Assembly: GCF_003675325.1 (NCBI RefSeq)
Contig: NZ_CP033073.1
Coordinates: forward strand, 1-64,000
Source of the DNA: Streptomyces dangxiongensis
GTDB taxonomy: Bacteria; Actinomycetota; Actinomycetes; Streptomycetales; Streptomycetaceae
Direction: 5' to 3'
DNA: 64,000 bases
Shown here one piece after another: positions 7,698 through 17,074 of the stretch. The stretch's first letter is position 1; every line of letters begins with the position of its first letter. The notes under the pieces were generated by a model. That model did no database searches, was not told the DNA's origin, and was given only the letters and a program-made list of their open reading frames with translations. A program made the translations under genes and the position numbers.

Positions 7698-9067
7698 CTG
7701 TCAAACGAGCGGTGTAACTGGGTTGTTGGAGTTACTGGCGGGCTGCAGAGAGGCGGCCGTCGAAGGTGATGTCGAAGGCATTGAGTGCGGTCTTCCAGCG
7801 CATGGTCCAGCGGGCTTGTCCCTTGCCGGTGGGGTCCAGGGACATGATGGCCATGTAGACGCACTTCAACGCGGCCTGCTCGTTGGGGAAGTGCCCGCGG
7901 GCCTTGACTGCCCGCCGGATCCTGGCGTTGACGGACTCGATCGCATTCGTGGTGCAGACGATGCGGCGGATCTCGGTGTCGAAGCGGAGGAACGGCGTGA
8001 ACTCCTCCCATGCGTTCTCCCAGAGCCGCACGATCGCCGGGTATTTCTTGCCCCAGGCGTCGGCGAACTCGGCGAACCGATCAAGTGCGGCCTCCTCGGT
8101 TGCCGCGGTGTAGACGGGCTTGAGGACACGCGCGATCTTGTCCCAGTCCTGGCGGGCGGCATAACGAAAGGAGTTCCGCAGCAGGTGGACCACGCAGGTC
8201 TGGACCGTGGTGCGGGGCCAGACGGTCTCGACCGCGTCGGGCAGGCCCTTGAGTCCGTCGCAGACCAGCATCAGGACGTCGTTGACACCGCGGTTCTTGA
8301 TCTCGGTGAGGATGTGCATCCAGTGCTTGGCGCCCTCGCCGCCGTCGCCGGCCCACAGCCCAGGATGTCCCGCCGGCCCTCGACAGTGACCGCCAGGGCC
8401 ACGTGAATGGGCCTGTTGGCTACCGCGCCGTCACGGATCTTCACGTGGATGGCGTCAATGAAGATCACGGGATAGACGGCGTCGAGGGGCCGGTTCTGCC
8501 ATTCGGCCATGCCGTCGAGGACCTTGTCGGTGATCGTGGAGATCGTCTGGCGGGACACCTCGGCTCCATAGACCTCGGCCAGGTGGGCCTGGACCTCGCC
8601 GGTCGTCAGGCCCTTCGCCGCGAGCGAGATGACCATCTCGTCCACGCCGGACAGACGCTTCTGCCGCTTCTTGACGATCCTCGGCTCGAAGCTGCCTTCC
8701 CGGTCGCGGGGCACGGCTATCCCGACAGGGCCGACGTCGGTAAGGACGGTCTTGGCGCGGGTGCCGTTACGCGAGTTGCCGCCGTTCTTCCCGGCCGGAT
8801 CGTGCTTGTCATAGCCGAGGTGGTCGGTGATCTCACCCTCCAGAGCGGACTCCAGGAGCCGCTTGGTCAGCTGCTGCAGCAGCCCGCCCTCGCCGGTCAG
8901 CTGGAGGCCTTCGGCCTGAGCCCGGCCCACCAACTCGTCAATCAGCCGATCGTCCACAGACTTCGCCGGCACCGCCTCAGACGGCGCGACGGGTTCAGCC
9001 TCGGTCATGTTGTTGCTGGTCATCGATGCATCTTCCATGATCGGGAGTTACACCGAACGTTTTACAG
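7698..9067 (-). mobile_element. IS256-family insertion sequence
   Basis: Near-perfect 22-bp terminal inverted repeats bound the element: CTGTCAAACGAGCGGTGTAACT at 7698-7719 and the reverse complement of CTGTAAAACGTTCGGTGTAACT at 9046-9067. The roughly 1.37-kb interior is filled by a mutator/IS256 transposase read from the minus strand. I find no matching 8-bp target duplication outside the repeats, so flanking DNA has probably rearranged since insertion. Broken genes lie on both sides: a membrane protein at the left and an argR fragment to the right. Confidence 0.8.
7732..9038 (-). pseudogene. IS256-family (mutator-type) transposase, frameshifted
   Basis: The first frame (start at 9038) gives the N-terminal 230 residues, including LTKRLLESALEGEITDHLGY and the first catalytic Asp in VIFIDAIHVKIRDG. 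The second (to 7732) resumes at MHILTEIKNRG and covers the rest, including VCDGLKGLP with the second Asp and the C-terminal IRRIVCTTNAIESVN with the catalytic Glu. The join near 8355-8362 lacks one base: restoring one base in CTGGGC-TGTGGG recovers the usual RDILGLWAGDGGEGAKHW. IS256 does not normally use frameshifting, so the copy is inactive or the base was missed in sequencing. Confidence 0.85.
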
Positions 9068-9331
9068 TCCCGATCCTGGACATGAACGCGCTGCGGGAGG
9101 TGGGCGTTGACCGGGTGCAGGAGCCCGGGGTGCCTCTTTCACGAGTCGCCATCGCGGGAAGAGGCAGTCCGCCCGCGGGATCCCGCCGAGGCCGGCGTCC
9201 GGCGCCCCCCGGAGGGGCGAGCTGCGGACCATCGGACGTGCGGGCCGTCGTGAGCGCCGGCGCTGCCGGATCCGGTCCGGCGTGCTCGCGTGGGTGTTGT
9301 TGCATGACTTCGGTCAGGCGGCACAGGCAGC

Positions 9332-9454
9332 GAGCTGCACGACATCCTGGGCACCATCGCGGGTGAGGACACCCTGATGCTGATCAGCCGGAACCCGGAC
9401 GGCGGGCAGGCGCCGGCGGACCATCTGCTGCGGCTGGCGCAGAACGGGCGCTGA
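9332..9454 (+). pseudogene. argR: Arginine repressor C-terminal relic
   Basis: Forty codons end at 9454 and match the C-terminal oligomerisation and arginine-binding domain of Arg[21 protein letters not shown] followed by [16 protein letters not shown]. The DNA-binding N-terminal domain is absent and the sequence upstream to the IS element is unrelated. The gene is a fragment. The rest of 9068-9331 shows no gene. Confidence 0.7.
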
Positions 9455-9494
9455 CCCGCGTGCGGGCCCGGAGCATGCGGCGGACAATGGGAAT

Positions 9495-10139
9495 GTGATC
9501 TTCCGCCGCCGGCGAGCAATCTCCGGGCGGCGGCCGGCCGTATACAGAGGTGTGTCGGGTTTCCGGTTCCCCGTGGGCCGCCTCCCGGACGAGGCTTTGT
9601 TGTCCGGGCTGGCCACCGGCGACCCGGAACTCGCCGTCGCCTTCGTACGGAGGTTCCAGCACAGGGTTTTCGGCGTCGCCATGACGGTCATCGGCGACCG
9701 GCAGATCGCCGAGGACATCGCACAGCAGACATTCGAACGCGCATGGCGTCATGCGCAGATCTACGACTCGCGCCGCGGCTCGGTCACGACCTGGCTGACG
9801 ACCATCGCGCACAACCTCGCCGTCGACGCCGTCCGCGCGCGGCGGACGGAGCCGGTGGCACCCGAAGATCTCGACGCGCTGGTCGGCGCCGTCACCGAGA
9901 CCCCCGAGCGGTGGGCGCTGGCCGACGAGGCCTCCTCCCAGCTGCGGGCCGCCGTGGCACGGCTGCCACGGGGGCAGGCCCGTGCCCTGGTGATGGCGGG
10001 CATCTACGGAATGACGGCCCAGCAGATCGCCGACCTGGAGCAGATCCCGCTGGGCACCGCCAAGACACGGATCCGGGCGGCGATGGCAAAGCTGCGGACC
10101 ACACTCGGGTCTCCGAACCGAGGCGACCATGTCCAGTGA
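9495..10139 (+). CDS. ECF RNA polymerase sigma factor
   Basis: A 214-residue sigma-70 family protein of the ECF type. Region 2 lies at about residues 40-110 (FVRRFQHRVFGVAMTVIGDRQIAEDIAQQTFERAW). Region 4 at about 150-205 carries the helix-turn-helix GMTAQQIADLEQIPLGTAKTRI. It would direct RNA polymerase to a small regulon and is normally held by its anti-sigma factor, encoded by the overlapping next gene. The GTG start is chosen because it gives the longest sensible N-terminus; a GTG at about 9552 is also possible. Confidence 0.9.
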   Translation: MIFRRRRAISGRRPAVYRGVSGFRFPVGRLPDEALLSGLATGDPELAVAFVRRFQHRVFGVAMTVIGDRQIAEDIAQQTFERAWRHAQIYDSRRGSVTTWLTTIAHNLAVDAVRARRTEPVAPEDLDALVGAVTETPERWALADEASSQLRAAVARLPRGQARALVMAGIYGMTAQQIADLEQIPLGTAKTRIRAAMAKLRTTLGSPNRGDHVQ

Positions 10140-10902
10140 CGCGAATTGCGAGAAGCTGCGGGAACACGGCGCAGAGCTGGCCCTGGGCGTGCTCTCCGGC
10201 CGCGAGCGGGCCGAGGCGTTCGCCCATCTGGACCGGTGCGCGGACTGCCGGGAGTACGTCGAGCACCTGACATTGGTCGGCGACGGGCTGATCGGGCTGC
10301 TGCCGGACCGCGAGCCGCCCCTGGGCTTCGAGACCCGGGTGGGGCGCGCGCTGATCCGGGACGCCGCGGCACAGGAGCCGCGCCCGCCCGCGCGCGCGTC
10401 CGGCCGCCTGCCCACCGGCCGGCGCGGCCGCGGCCACCGGGCCCGGCTGCGGCTCGCGTCGATCGGGGCCGCCGCGGCGGTCGCCTGCGGGCTCGCCGGC
10501 TGGGGGATCAGCACCGCCGTGCAGGAGGTCACCGCATCGCCCCCCGCCGCCTCCGTGAGCGAGCCGATGCTGGTCGGAGACCTGACCTCGGCCGCGGACC
10601 GCGGGCAGCCCGTCGGCGAGGTGTACGCCCATCCCGGTACCTCCGGCTGGCTGTTCGTCTCCGTCGATCTCGACGGCCGGGGCACCCGGTACAGCGGCAG
10701 GGTCATCTGTCTCCTGGAGCACGCGGACGGCACGACCGTCCGGGTCGGTGACTTCGCCGTGCGGGACGGTCGCGGCGACTGGGGTGCGTCGGCCGCCGTC
10801 GACACCGCGGCGGTCTCCGGTGCCCGCCTGACCTCCTCCGACGGCACCGTCATCGCCACGTCCCGGCTGCAGGTCGGCCGCGTCGTGACGCCGGTGGACT
10901 AA
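10129..10902 (+). CDS. Zinc-binding anti-sigma factor, membrane-anchored
   Basis: A 257-residue protein that overlaps the sigma gene by 11 bases. The N-terminal ZAS domain has HLDRCADCREYVEHL with the HxxxCxxC zinc motif. A single membrane helix (RLRLASIGAAAAVACGLAGWGIS) at about residues 105-125 is followed by a beta-rich extracytoplasmic domain of about 130 residues. Such proteins bind and silence the partner ECF sigma factor until a signal outside the cell or a redox change frees it. Co-transcription with the sigma gene is clear from the overlap. Confidence 0.9.
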   Translation: MSSDANCEKLREHGAELALGVLSGRERAEAFAHLDRCADCREYVEHLTLVGDGLIGLLPDREPPLGFETRVGRALIRDAAAQEPRPPARASGRLPTGRRGRGHRARLRLASIGAAAAVACGLAGWGISTAVQEVTASPPAASVSEPMLVGDLTSAADRGQPVGEVYAHPGTSGWLFVSVDLDGRGTRYSGRVICLLEHADGTTVRVGDFAVRDGRGDWGASAAVDTAAVSGARLTSSDGTVIATSRLQVGRVVTPVD

Positions 10903-10913
10903 AAGGCCCGGCG

Positions 10914-10956
10914 CCGCCCCGCCACGGCCTCAGCAGGCCTCAGCAGGGCGGGGCGG
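10914..10956. terminator. GC-rich hairpin between convergent genes
   Basis: CCGCCCCGCC (10914-10923) and GGCGGGGCGG (10947-10956) form a perfect 10-bp stem. It lies between the end of the anti-sigma gene and the end of the kinase gene, overlapping the last codons of the latter. A repeated CCTCAGCAGG fills the loop. It is a likely bidirectional terminator. Confidence 0.5.
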
Positions 10957-11884
10957 GCAGTGCCGAGCGCAGAGCGGCGGCCAGTTCGTCGACGGCGGGC
11001 CGGGACGAGGGATCGGCCCGCAGGCAGGCGTCGACGGCGCCGGCGACAGCGGACGGCAGGCGCCGCCGGGAGCCGATCGGCGGGGCGCTCCGCTCCAGCT
11101 GCGGATACCACTCGCCGGTGCTGCCGGTGCTCTCGCAGGCCCCCTCACGCCGCTCACGCCGCTCGTGCCCCGTACCCGGCCCGTCGCCGTTCTCGCCGTT
11201 CTCGGCGCTCGCGGCCCTCGCGTGGTCGTCGTCGCGGGCGAACGGCACGTCACCGCACGCGACCTCGAACAAGGTGATGCCGATGCCCCACACGTCGGCC
11301 GCGGCCGTCAGCGGCCCTCCCCGGGCCTGCTCCGGAGCGAGGTAGCCCCGCGTGCCCACCCCGGCGGGCGCGGGCCCGGGGGGCCGCGCGACACTCAGGT
11401 CCAGCACCTTCGCGTGAGCGCAGTCCACCACCACGTTGGACGGCTTGACGTCCAGGTGCAGCAGGCCCCGGCCGTGCAGGTAGTGGATCGCGGAGCACAG
11501 CTGCACCCCGAGCAGCGCCACGTCGGCGGCGCCCGGCCGGCGCCGCAACCGGTGCACGAGGTGGGACAGGGTCTCACCGGTCAGCGTCTCCAGCACGACG
11601 AGCGGTTCGGGCGACTCGAAGGTCTCGTAGGCCCGGGTCAGATGCGGATGGGTGAACTCCCGCAACCACCCGCCCTCCCGCAGCAGCCGCTCGCGCAGCC
11701 GCTTGTCGTCCCGGCGGTCGGGCCGCACGGTCTTGATCACGCACCGGCAGGCCCGTTCCTCGCTCCAGGCGTCGTAGACGTCCAGCCAGCCCGTGCGCGT
11801 CAGATGCGCCAGCACCTCGTAGCCCGGAGCCGGTTCCGCGCCCGGTGCGAGGGCGGCGGGCCGCCGCGGGGCGCAGGCGCTCAC
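10940..11884 (-). CDS. Serine/threonine protein kinase-like protein
   Basis: A 314-residue soluble kinase-fold protein without the usual C-terminal sensor domain. The glycine loop is degenerate (VLAHLTRTGWLDVYDAW). The ATP lysine is present in CVIKTVRP, the catalytic loop reads HLDVKPSN and the metal site is replaced by LDLSVARP instead of DFG. An APE-like motif (YLAPEQARGG) and the C-lobe are intact. The GTG start overlaps the ABC transporter stop in GTGA form. Loss of DFG suggests reduced or altered activity. It sits last in an operon with an exporter and a His-rich peptide, so it may act in modification or control of that peptide; this is inference. Confidence 0.8.
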   Translation of the reverse strand: MSACAPRRPAALAPGAEPAPGYEVLAHLTRTGWLDVYDAWSEERACRCVIKTVRPDRRDDKRLRERLLREGGWLREFTHPHLTRAYETFESPEPLVVLETLTGETLSHLVHRLRRRPGAADVALLGVQLCSAIHYLHGRGLLHLDVKPSNVVVDCAHAKVLDLSVARPPGPAPAGVGTRGYLAPEQARGGPLTAAADVWGIGITLFEVACGDVPFARDDDHARAASAENGENGDGPGTGHERRERREGACESTGSTGEWYPQLERSAPPIGSRRRLPSAVAGAVDACLRADPSSRPAVDELAAALRSALPAPPC

Positions 11885-13716
11885 GACGGCACCGGCCGCA
11901 TGGCCGCGGACCCGCTCGCGGCGTTCAGCCGGTGGAGCCGGGCGTACGACCCGCCCTGCCGCAGCAGGTCGTCGTGGGTGCCGTACTCGACGACCCGGCC
12001 GCGGTCGAGCACCGCGATGTGCGTGGCGTCGCGGACGGTCAGCAGGTTGTGGGAGATCACGATGGTCGTCCGCCCGGCCATGAGCCGCCGCAGCGGGTCC
12101 ATGATCCGCCGCCCCGACCGGACGTCCAGCCCGCTGGTCGGTTCGTCCAGGAGGAGCACCGGCGCGTCCCTGTTCATCGCGCGGGCGATCGCCAGGCGCT
12201 GGCACTGTCCGCCGGAGAGCGTCCGGCCCCGCTGGCCGACCATCGTGTCGTAGCCCTGGGGCAGATGTTCGATGAAGTCGTGCGCGTCCGCCGCGCGCGC
12301 CGCCGCGACGATCTGCGCCTGCGTCGCCTCCGGCCGGCCGTAGGCGATGTTGTCCCCTACGGTGCCCTGGAAGACGAGCGTCTCCTGCAGGACCACCGCG
12401 ACGTTCTCCCGCACGTCGGACAGACGCAGGTCGCGCAGGTCGGTCCCGTCGAGGCGGACCGCTCCCCGGTCGGGGTCGTAGAAGCGCAACTGCAGCTTGG
12501 CCACCGTCGACTTGCCCGCGCCGCTCGCCCCGACCAGCGCCAGCGTCTGCCCGGCCGCGACCTGCAAGGACACATCGGACAGGGCCCAGGACGAGGTGCC
12601 GGGATAGCGGAAGCCGACGCCGTCGAACTCCACGTCGCCCCGCGCGCGGCCGACCGGCCGGGCGCCCGCGGCCTCGACGACCTGCGGCCGCTGGTCCAGC
12701 AGTTCGATGATCCGTTCGGCGGAAGCGGAGGCGGCGTAGAAGACGGTGCCGAGGCGCGAGAGGCCCCGGACCGGGCTGTAGAGCTTGCCGATCAGCGCGA
12801 GGAAGACCAGCAGCCCGCCCAGTGTGAGCTGCCCCTGGGCGAGCTTCCAGGTGCCCAGGCCCATGACCGCCAGGCCGCCCGACACCTCGATCATCTCCAC
12901 GACGGGTCGGTAGACGGCGTGGATCCGCGCCGAGGCCATCACCGCGTGGAACCGGCCGAGGTTCTGCGCACCGAACCGGCGCTGCTCCCATTCCTGCCGG
13001 TTGTACGCCTGCACCAGGGCCACGTTGCCCAGCGTCTCCTCGGCGATCGCGCTGATCGAACCGCTGCGCCGCCTGCGTTCCCGGGACGCCTTCTTGATCA
13101 GCCGCGAGAAGTGCCGGGCCGCACCCCAGAACATCGGCACGATGGCCAGGGCCAGGAGGGTCAGGTCCCACTGCAGGTAGAACAGCAGGCCGAGGAAGAC
13201 GCCCAGCTGGATCACGTAGTAGAGGGCGTCCGCCACGCCCGAGAGCAGGAACGTCTCGACCGAGTCGACGTCGCCCGTCACCCGGGAGAGCACGTCCCCC
13301 AGCCGCCGGCGTTCGAAGAATCCGAGCGACAGCCCCTGGACGTGCCCGAAGACGGCGGAGCGGAGGGTGAGCAGGAAGCGTTCGCTGACCCAGGTGGACG
13401 TCACGTCGTCGGCGAAGCCGAGAACGCCGGAGCCGACGACGAGGCCCAGGTAGGCCGGAGCGAGCCACAGCAGTGGCCCGAGGTCACGGGGGACGAGCAC
13501 GTCGTCCACCACGATCTTGAAAAGCCATATCTCCCCGGCGTCGATGGCGGGGCCGATCAGGCTGAAGAGGACCACGGGAACGAACCAGCCGCGGCCCCCG
13601 CGGGTGTACGGCCAAAACCGCCGGAACACCTCGCGCGGCGCCACCGGCGGCGGGGCCGCGACCACGGCGTCCGACGCCTCACCCACCGTCAGCAGACGCC
13701 GAAGGCCGTACGCCAT
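11881..13716 (-). CDS. ABC exporter, fused permease and ATPase
   Basis: A 611-residue half-transporter. The type 1 exporter membrane domain covers about residues 40-320 with six hydrophobic segments. The nucleotide-binding domain follows with Walker A GASGAGKST, signature LSGGQCQRLAIARA, Walker B VLLLDEPTSGLD and H-loop VISHNL. The coupling region FERRRLGDVLSRVTGDVD is typical of lipid, drug or peptide exporters. It has no C39 peptidase domain, so it does not itself cleave a leader. It follows the His-rich 58-residue peptide by 86 bases and overlaps the kinase gene, suggesting export of a product made or regulated by these neighbours. Confidence 0.93.
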   Translation of the reverse strand: MAYGLRRLLTVGEASDAVVAAPPPVAPREVFRRFWPYTRGGRGWFVPVVLFSLIGPAIDAGEIWLFKIVVDDVLVPRDLGPLLWLAPAYLGLVVGSGVLGFADDVTSTWVSERFLLTLRSAVFGHVQGLSLGFFERRRLGDVLSRVTGDVDSVETFLLSGVADALYYVIQLGVFLGLLFYLQWDLTLLALAIVPMFWGAARHFSRLIKKASRERRRRSGSISAIAEETLGNVALVQAYNRQEWEQRRFGAQNLGRFHAVMASARIHAVYRPVVEMIEVSGGLAVMGLGTWKLAQGQLTLGGLLVFLALIGKLYSPVRGLSRLGTVFYAASASAERIIELLDQRPQVVEAAGARPVGRARGDVEFDGVGFRYPGTSSWALSDVSLQVAAGQTLALVGASGAGKSTVAKLQLRFYDPDRGAVRLDGTDLRDLRLSDVRENVAVVLQETLVFQGTVGDNIAYGRPEATQAQIVAAARAADAHDFIEHLPQGYDTMVGQRGRTLSGGQCQRLAIARAMNRDAPVLLLDEPTSGLDVRSGRRIMDPLRRLMAGRTTIVISHNLLTVRDATHIAVLDRGRVVEYGTHDDLLRQGGSYARLHRLNAASGSAAMRPVPS

Positions 13717-13802
13717 GGCAGTGTTCCTCGTGGATCGACATGGATCGACGGCGAAGCGGGCCGGGTTCTTGGTTCTCCGGTCCGCTCAGCCTTCGTGCGG
13801 GG

Positions 13803-13979
13803 TCAGTACCGGTTGTTGTCGTGGTGGTCACCGTGCCCGTGACGGCCGCCGTGGTCGCCGCGGCCCTCACGGTCACCATGTCCGTGACGCCCGCCGTTGC
13901 CGCTGCGGTCGTCGTTGTTGGACGTGTCGTTCCCGTGGTCGCGGTGCCTGGCGGGCATGAGGTTGCTGAAGATTGCCAT
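13803..13979 (-). CDS. His/Asp/Gly-rich 58-residue peptide
   Basis: The gene has a strong ribosome site (AGGAGGAAAGC) before its ATG and encodes 58 residues. The first 14 (MAIFSNLMPARHRD) look like a short leader. The rest is almost only His, Gly, Asp, Arg and Asn, with repeated GRHGHGD units (twice) and a DHHDNNRY end. No Cys is present. It is the first gene of an operon with an ABC exporter and a kinase-like protein. It may be a metal-binding peptide or a ribosomally made precursor; neither function can be shown from sequence alone. Confidence 0.65.
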   Translation of the reverse strand: MAIFSNLMPARHRDHGNDTSNNDDRSGNGGRHGHGDREGRGDHGGRHGHGDHHDNNRY

Positions 13980-14109
13980 GGCTTTCCTCCTGAAACTTGC
14001 AGCACTTGGGATACGCCTCAGAACAGAATTTGGATTGCCCTCCGGGACAAAAGTGAAAAAAATAGGCGACGTCGGTTCTGTCGTCTCAGCCGGGCCGCGC
14101 CGCCAGCCC

Positions 14110-14346
14110 CCGGTGCACCGCACCTCGTCGCCCCCCCCGGGATCAGCAGCGCCTCCACGCCGGGCAGTGACTCCAGCCCCGCCGGCCAGGCCCGCGATCC
14201 CATCGCGAACGCCGCGCTCCCCCAGCAGTCCACCCAGGCCAGCAGGGGCCCACCACCCTCACCGAGACCAGGCCGGTCACCGCCGGCCTGCCCGTACGCG
14301 GATCCACGATGTGCGCGCCCCGCTCCGCCGTACCGGACGTAGCCAC
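14110..14346 (-). pseudogene. ApbE-like FAD:protein FMN transferase relic
   Basis: The C-terminal end of an ApbE family protein is visible in two frames: VATSGTAERGAHIVDPRTGRP, the conserved Thr/His region, then after a frameshift LAWVDCWGSAAFAMGSRA and LESLPGVEALLI. The N-terminal two thirds is missing. It is a dead fragment about 130 bases upstream of the His-rich peptide gene. Confidence 0.65.
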
Positions 14347-14375
14347 CGACCGCCGCCCTCGCCTGCGTCCCCTCC

Positions 14376-14664
14376 ATGCAGTCCCTGCCCGCCCACGCCA
14401 CCGCCGCCACCGTCAGCGGCGGGTACGTGCGGTGGCTGTACCACAAGGTCAGGACCCACGATCTGCGCCGCACGCTCACCAGGCTGGACGGAGCAGGAGC
14501 AGAACGAGGTCGCCGCGCTGCGCGAGCGGGAACGCGACCTCACCACCGCGATCACCACACACGCCTCCTGGAACGACGTCGCAGGACCCGAACGGCTCGA
14601 TGCCCACTCCCAGCTCAAGCACGCCCTCGCACGCAAGGACCCCGAGGGCCAGGAAGCGGCGTAG
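14376..14664 (+). pseudogene. Hypothetical protein relic, C-terminal fragment
   Basis: Two overlapping frames make one plausible C-terminus. VSGGYVRWLYHKVRTHDLRRTLTRLD in one frame continues, after a shift near 14490, as EQEQNEVAALRERERDLTTAI and ends HALARKDPEGQEAA. The helical, charged character suggests a real protein fragment but I cannot name the family. Its 5-prime end runs into the ApbE relic, so both look like deletion remnants. From 14665 to 15035 I see no gene. Confidence 0.4.
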
Positions 14665-15035
14665 CCGTGGCCGACACGCCACCCGGGCCCGGAGCCACCA
14701 CCCATCACCGTGGCCCTCCCCGACGGGGCAGGAATTCCCCAGGGATCGGAGAGTGGCACGCCGGCCGAGAATCACAAAAACGCAACACAACAGCACTACC
14801 AGCAGCCTAACTGGCACCACACGTGCCGCACCACCACCTAAGCGGACGACAGACGTGCCCGCGTGCGAGCGTGAACTCCCGACGGGCGTGGTCTCCCAAG
14901 TCCCCCGGTAGTCCATGATTCCCCTCCGTGTCCGGTCGGCGTCCCCGCGGCTAGGGTCACCGGAAGATCACCAAGGGCGCCCTCCGCCGTCGCCCTCTTC
15001 CCCCTCTTCCGACGACCACGAAAACGAGGAGCCCC

Positions 15036-15800
15036 ATGCGTCGACTCGTCGGCCGCACCGCCGTCATCACTGGTGCCGGCAGCGGCATCGGCCTCGCCAC
15101 CGCCCGCCGCCTCGCCGCCGAGGGCGCCCACGTCGTCTGCGGCGACATCGACGAGCGGGCCGGGGAGGCGGCCGCCGAGGCCGTCGGCGGCACCTTCGTC
15201 AAGGTCGACGTCACCGACCCGGAAGAGGTCGAGGCGCTCTTCCGCACCGGCTTCGAGACCTACGGCTCCGTCGACATAGCCTTCAACAACGCGGGCATCT
15301 CGCCGCCCGAGGACGACTCCATCCTCACCACCGGCCTGGAGGCGTGGAAGCGGGTCCAGGAGGTCAACCTCACCTCCGTCTACCTGTGCTGCAAGGCCGC
15401 CCTGCCCTACATGCGGCGCCAGGGCAGGGGCTCCATCATCAATACCGCCTCGTTCGTGGCCCGCATGGGCGCGGCGACCAGCCAGATCTCGTACACCGCC
15501 TCCAAGGGCGGCGTCCTCGCGATGTCCCGCGAGCTCGGCGTCCAGTTCGCCCGCGAGGGCATCCGCGTCAACGCCCTCTGCCCCGGCCCCGTCAACACCC
15601 CGCTGCTCAAGGAGCTGTTCGCCAAGGACCCGGAGCGGGCCGCGCGGCGGCTCGTCCACATCCCGGTGGGCCGCTTCGCCGAGGCGGACGAGATCGCGGC
15701 GGCCGTCGCCTTCCTCGCGAGCGACGACTCCTCGTTCGTCAACGCCACCGACTTCCTGGTCGACGGCGGCATCTCGGGCGCGTACGTGACTCCGCTGTAG
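15036..15800 (+). CDS. Short-chain dehydrogenase/reductase
   Basis: A 254-residue classical SDR. The NAD(P)-binding TGAGSGIG is near residue 13, NNAG is in the fourth strand, and the catalytic Ser-Tyr-Lys appears as NTASFVA then YTASKGG. An acidic residue after the second strand (GDIDERAG) points to NAD preference. A GAGGAG ribosome site precedes the ATG. Close relatives are annotated as 3-oxoacyl-ACP reductase or glucose dehydrogenase-like; the substrate cannot be read from sequence. It stands 39 bases before the phospholipase D-like gene and is outside the NRPS cluster. Confidence 0.9.
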   Translation: MRRLVGRTAVITGAGSGIGLATARRLAAEGAHVVCGDIDERAGEAAAEAVGGTFVKVDVTDPEEVEALFRTGFETYGSVDIAFNNAGISPPEDDSILTTGLEAWKRVQEVNLTSVYLCCKAALPYMRRQGRGSIINTASFVARMGAATSQISYTASKGGVLAMSRELGVQFAREGIRVNALCPGPVNTPLLKELFAKDPERAARRLVHIPVGRFAEADEIAAAVAFLASDDSSFVNATDFLVDGGISGAYVTPL

Positions 15801-15839
15801 GCAGACGCGGGCAGAACCCCGGGACGGAGAACAATCACC

Positions 15840-17063
15840 ATGGTCAGAACCGGGGAGTCGCTCCCGGCAGCGCCCCTGCCCGGCGCGCGGTCCGGCCCCC
15901 GGGCCGCCCAGGACCGCGCCCGGCGCATCCGCCGCCGTCTGGAGCGTCTCCTCGGCGCCCCCATGACGGACCACAACCAGATCCTCCCCCTGCGCAACGG
16001 GGACGAGATCTTCCCGGCCATGCTCGGGGCCATCCGCGCCGCCCGCCGGACCATCGATCTCGTGACGTTCGTGTACTGGCGCGGGCACATCGCCCGGGAC
16101 TTCGCGGAGGCCCTCGCCGAACGGGCCGCCGCGGGCGTCAGGGTCAGGCTGCTGCTCGACGGCTTCGGCAGCCGGCTCATCGAGCGGGCCTGCCTCGCCC
16201 GGATGACCGCCGCCGGGGTGGACGTGGCCTGGTTCCGGGCGCCGCTGCGGCTGTCCCCCTTCAAACAGAACCACCGCTGCCACCGCAAGGTCCTCGTCGT
16301 CGACGAGACCACCGCCTTCACCGGCGGCGTCGGCATCGCCCAGGAATGGACCGGCGACGCCCGGCACACGGGGGAGTGGCGCGAGACCCACTTCCGGGTA
16401 CGGGGACCCGCCGTGGACGGCCTCGCCGCCGCCTTCTCCCAGAACTGGGCCGAATGCCACGACCGGCTCTTCGACGAGCGTGACCGGTTCATGGACCAGT
16501 CGTCCGCCGGCCGCTCGGCGGTGCAGGTGGTGCGGGGCTCGGCCGGCATCGGCTGGCAGGACATACGGACCCTGCTGCGGGTGGTGCTCGAATCCGCCGA
16601 GGAACGCGTCAGGCTCACCACCGCCTACTTCGCGCCCAACGACGAATTCGCCGGACTGCTCGGGGCCACCGCGCGCCGAGGCGTCGAGGTGGAGCTCCTG
16701 GTACCGGGCCGGCACACCGACAAGGCGGTGTGCCGGCAGGCAGGCCGGCGCCTTTACGCGGGCCTGCTCGACGCCGGCGTACACATCTGGGAATACGGGC
16801 CGACGATGATGCACGCCAAGGTGCTCACCATGGACGGCACGCTGTCGGTGATCGGCTCCGGCAACCTCAACCGGCGCTCCCTCGACCACGACGAGGAGGT
16901 CATGCTCGCCGTCCTCGACGAGGAGCTGGTCGCCGTCCTCGACGCACACTTCGACCAGGACCGGGCGGTGAGCGAGAGCATCGCCCCGGGGACCTGGGCC
17001 GCCCGTCCCTGGTCGCACCGGCTCAAGGAGCGCTCGGTGGTGCCCGTACGCCGGTTCCTCTGA
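15840..17063 (+). CDS. Phospholipase D-like / cardiolipin synthase-like protein
   Basis: A 407-residue PLD-superfamily protein with both HKD motifs: HRKVLVVDETTAFTGG near residue 143 and HAKVLTMDGTLSVIGSGN near 323, each supplying the catalytic His, Lys and Asp. Members transfer a phosphatidyl group to an alcohol, for example to make cardiolipin, or hydrolyse phosphodiesters. No N-terminal membrane helices of the usual cardiolipin synthase are visible, so it is probably peripheral. It is the second gene of a two-gene unit with the SDR and is followed by a strong hairpin. Confidence 0.88.
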   Translation: MVRTGESLPAAPLPGARSGPRAAQDRARRIRRRLERLLGAPMTDHNQILPLRNGDEIFPAMLGAIRAARRTIDLVTFVYWRGHIARDFAEALAERAAAGVRVRLLLDGFGSRLIERACLARMTAAGVDVAWFRAPLRLSPFKQNHRCHRKVLVVDETTAFTGGVGIAQEWTGDARHTGEWRETHFRVRGPAVDGLAAAFSQNWAECHDRLFDERDRFMDQSSAGRSAVQVVRGSAGIGWQDIRTLLRVVLESAEERVRLTTAYFAPNDEFAGLLGATARRGVEVELLVPGRHTDKAVCRQAGRRLYAGLLDAGVHIWEYGPTMMHAKVLTMDGTLSVIGSGNLNRRSLDHDEEVMLAVLDEELVAVLDAHFDQDRAVSESIAPGTWAARPWSHRLKERSVVPVRRFL

Positions 17064-17074
17064 GGAAGCCGTGC

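Noticed and set aside
7690..9075. An 8-bp target duplication around the IS256-type element
   Set aside because: Flanking bases outside the inverted repeats (GGGGGGGT and TCCCGATC) do not match.
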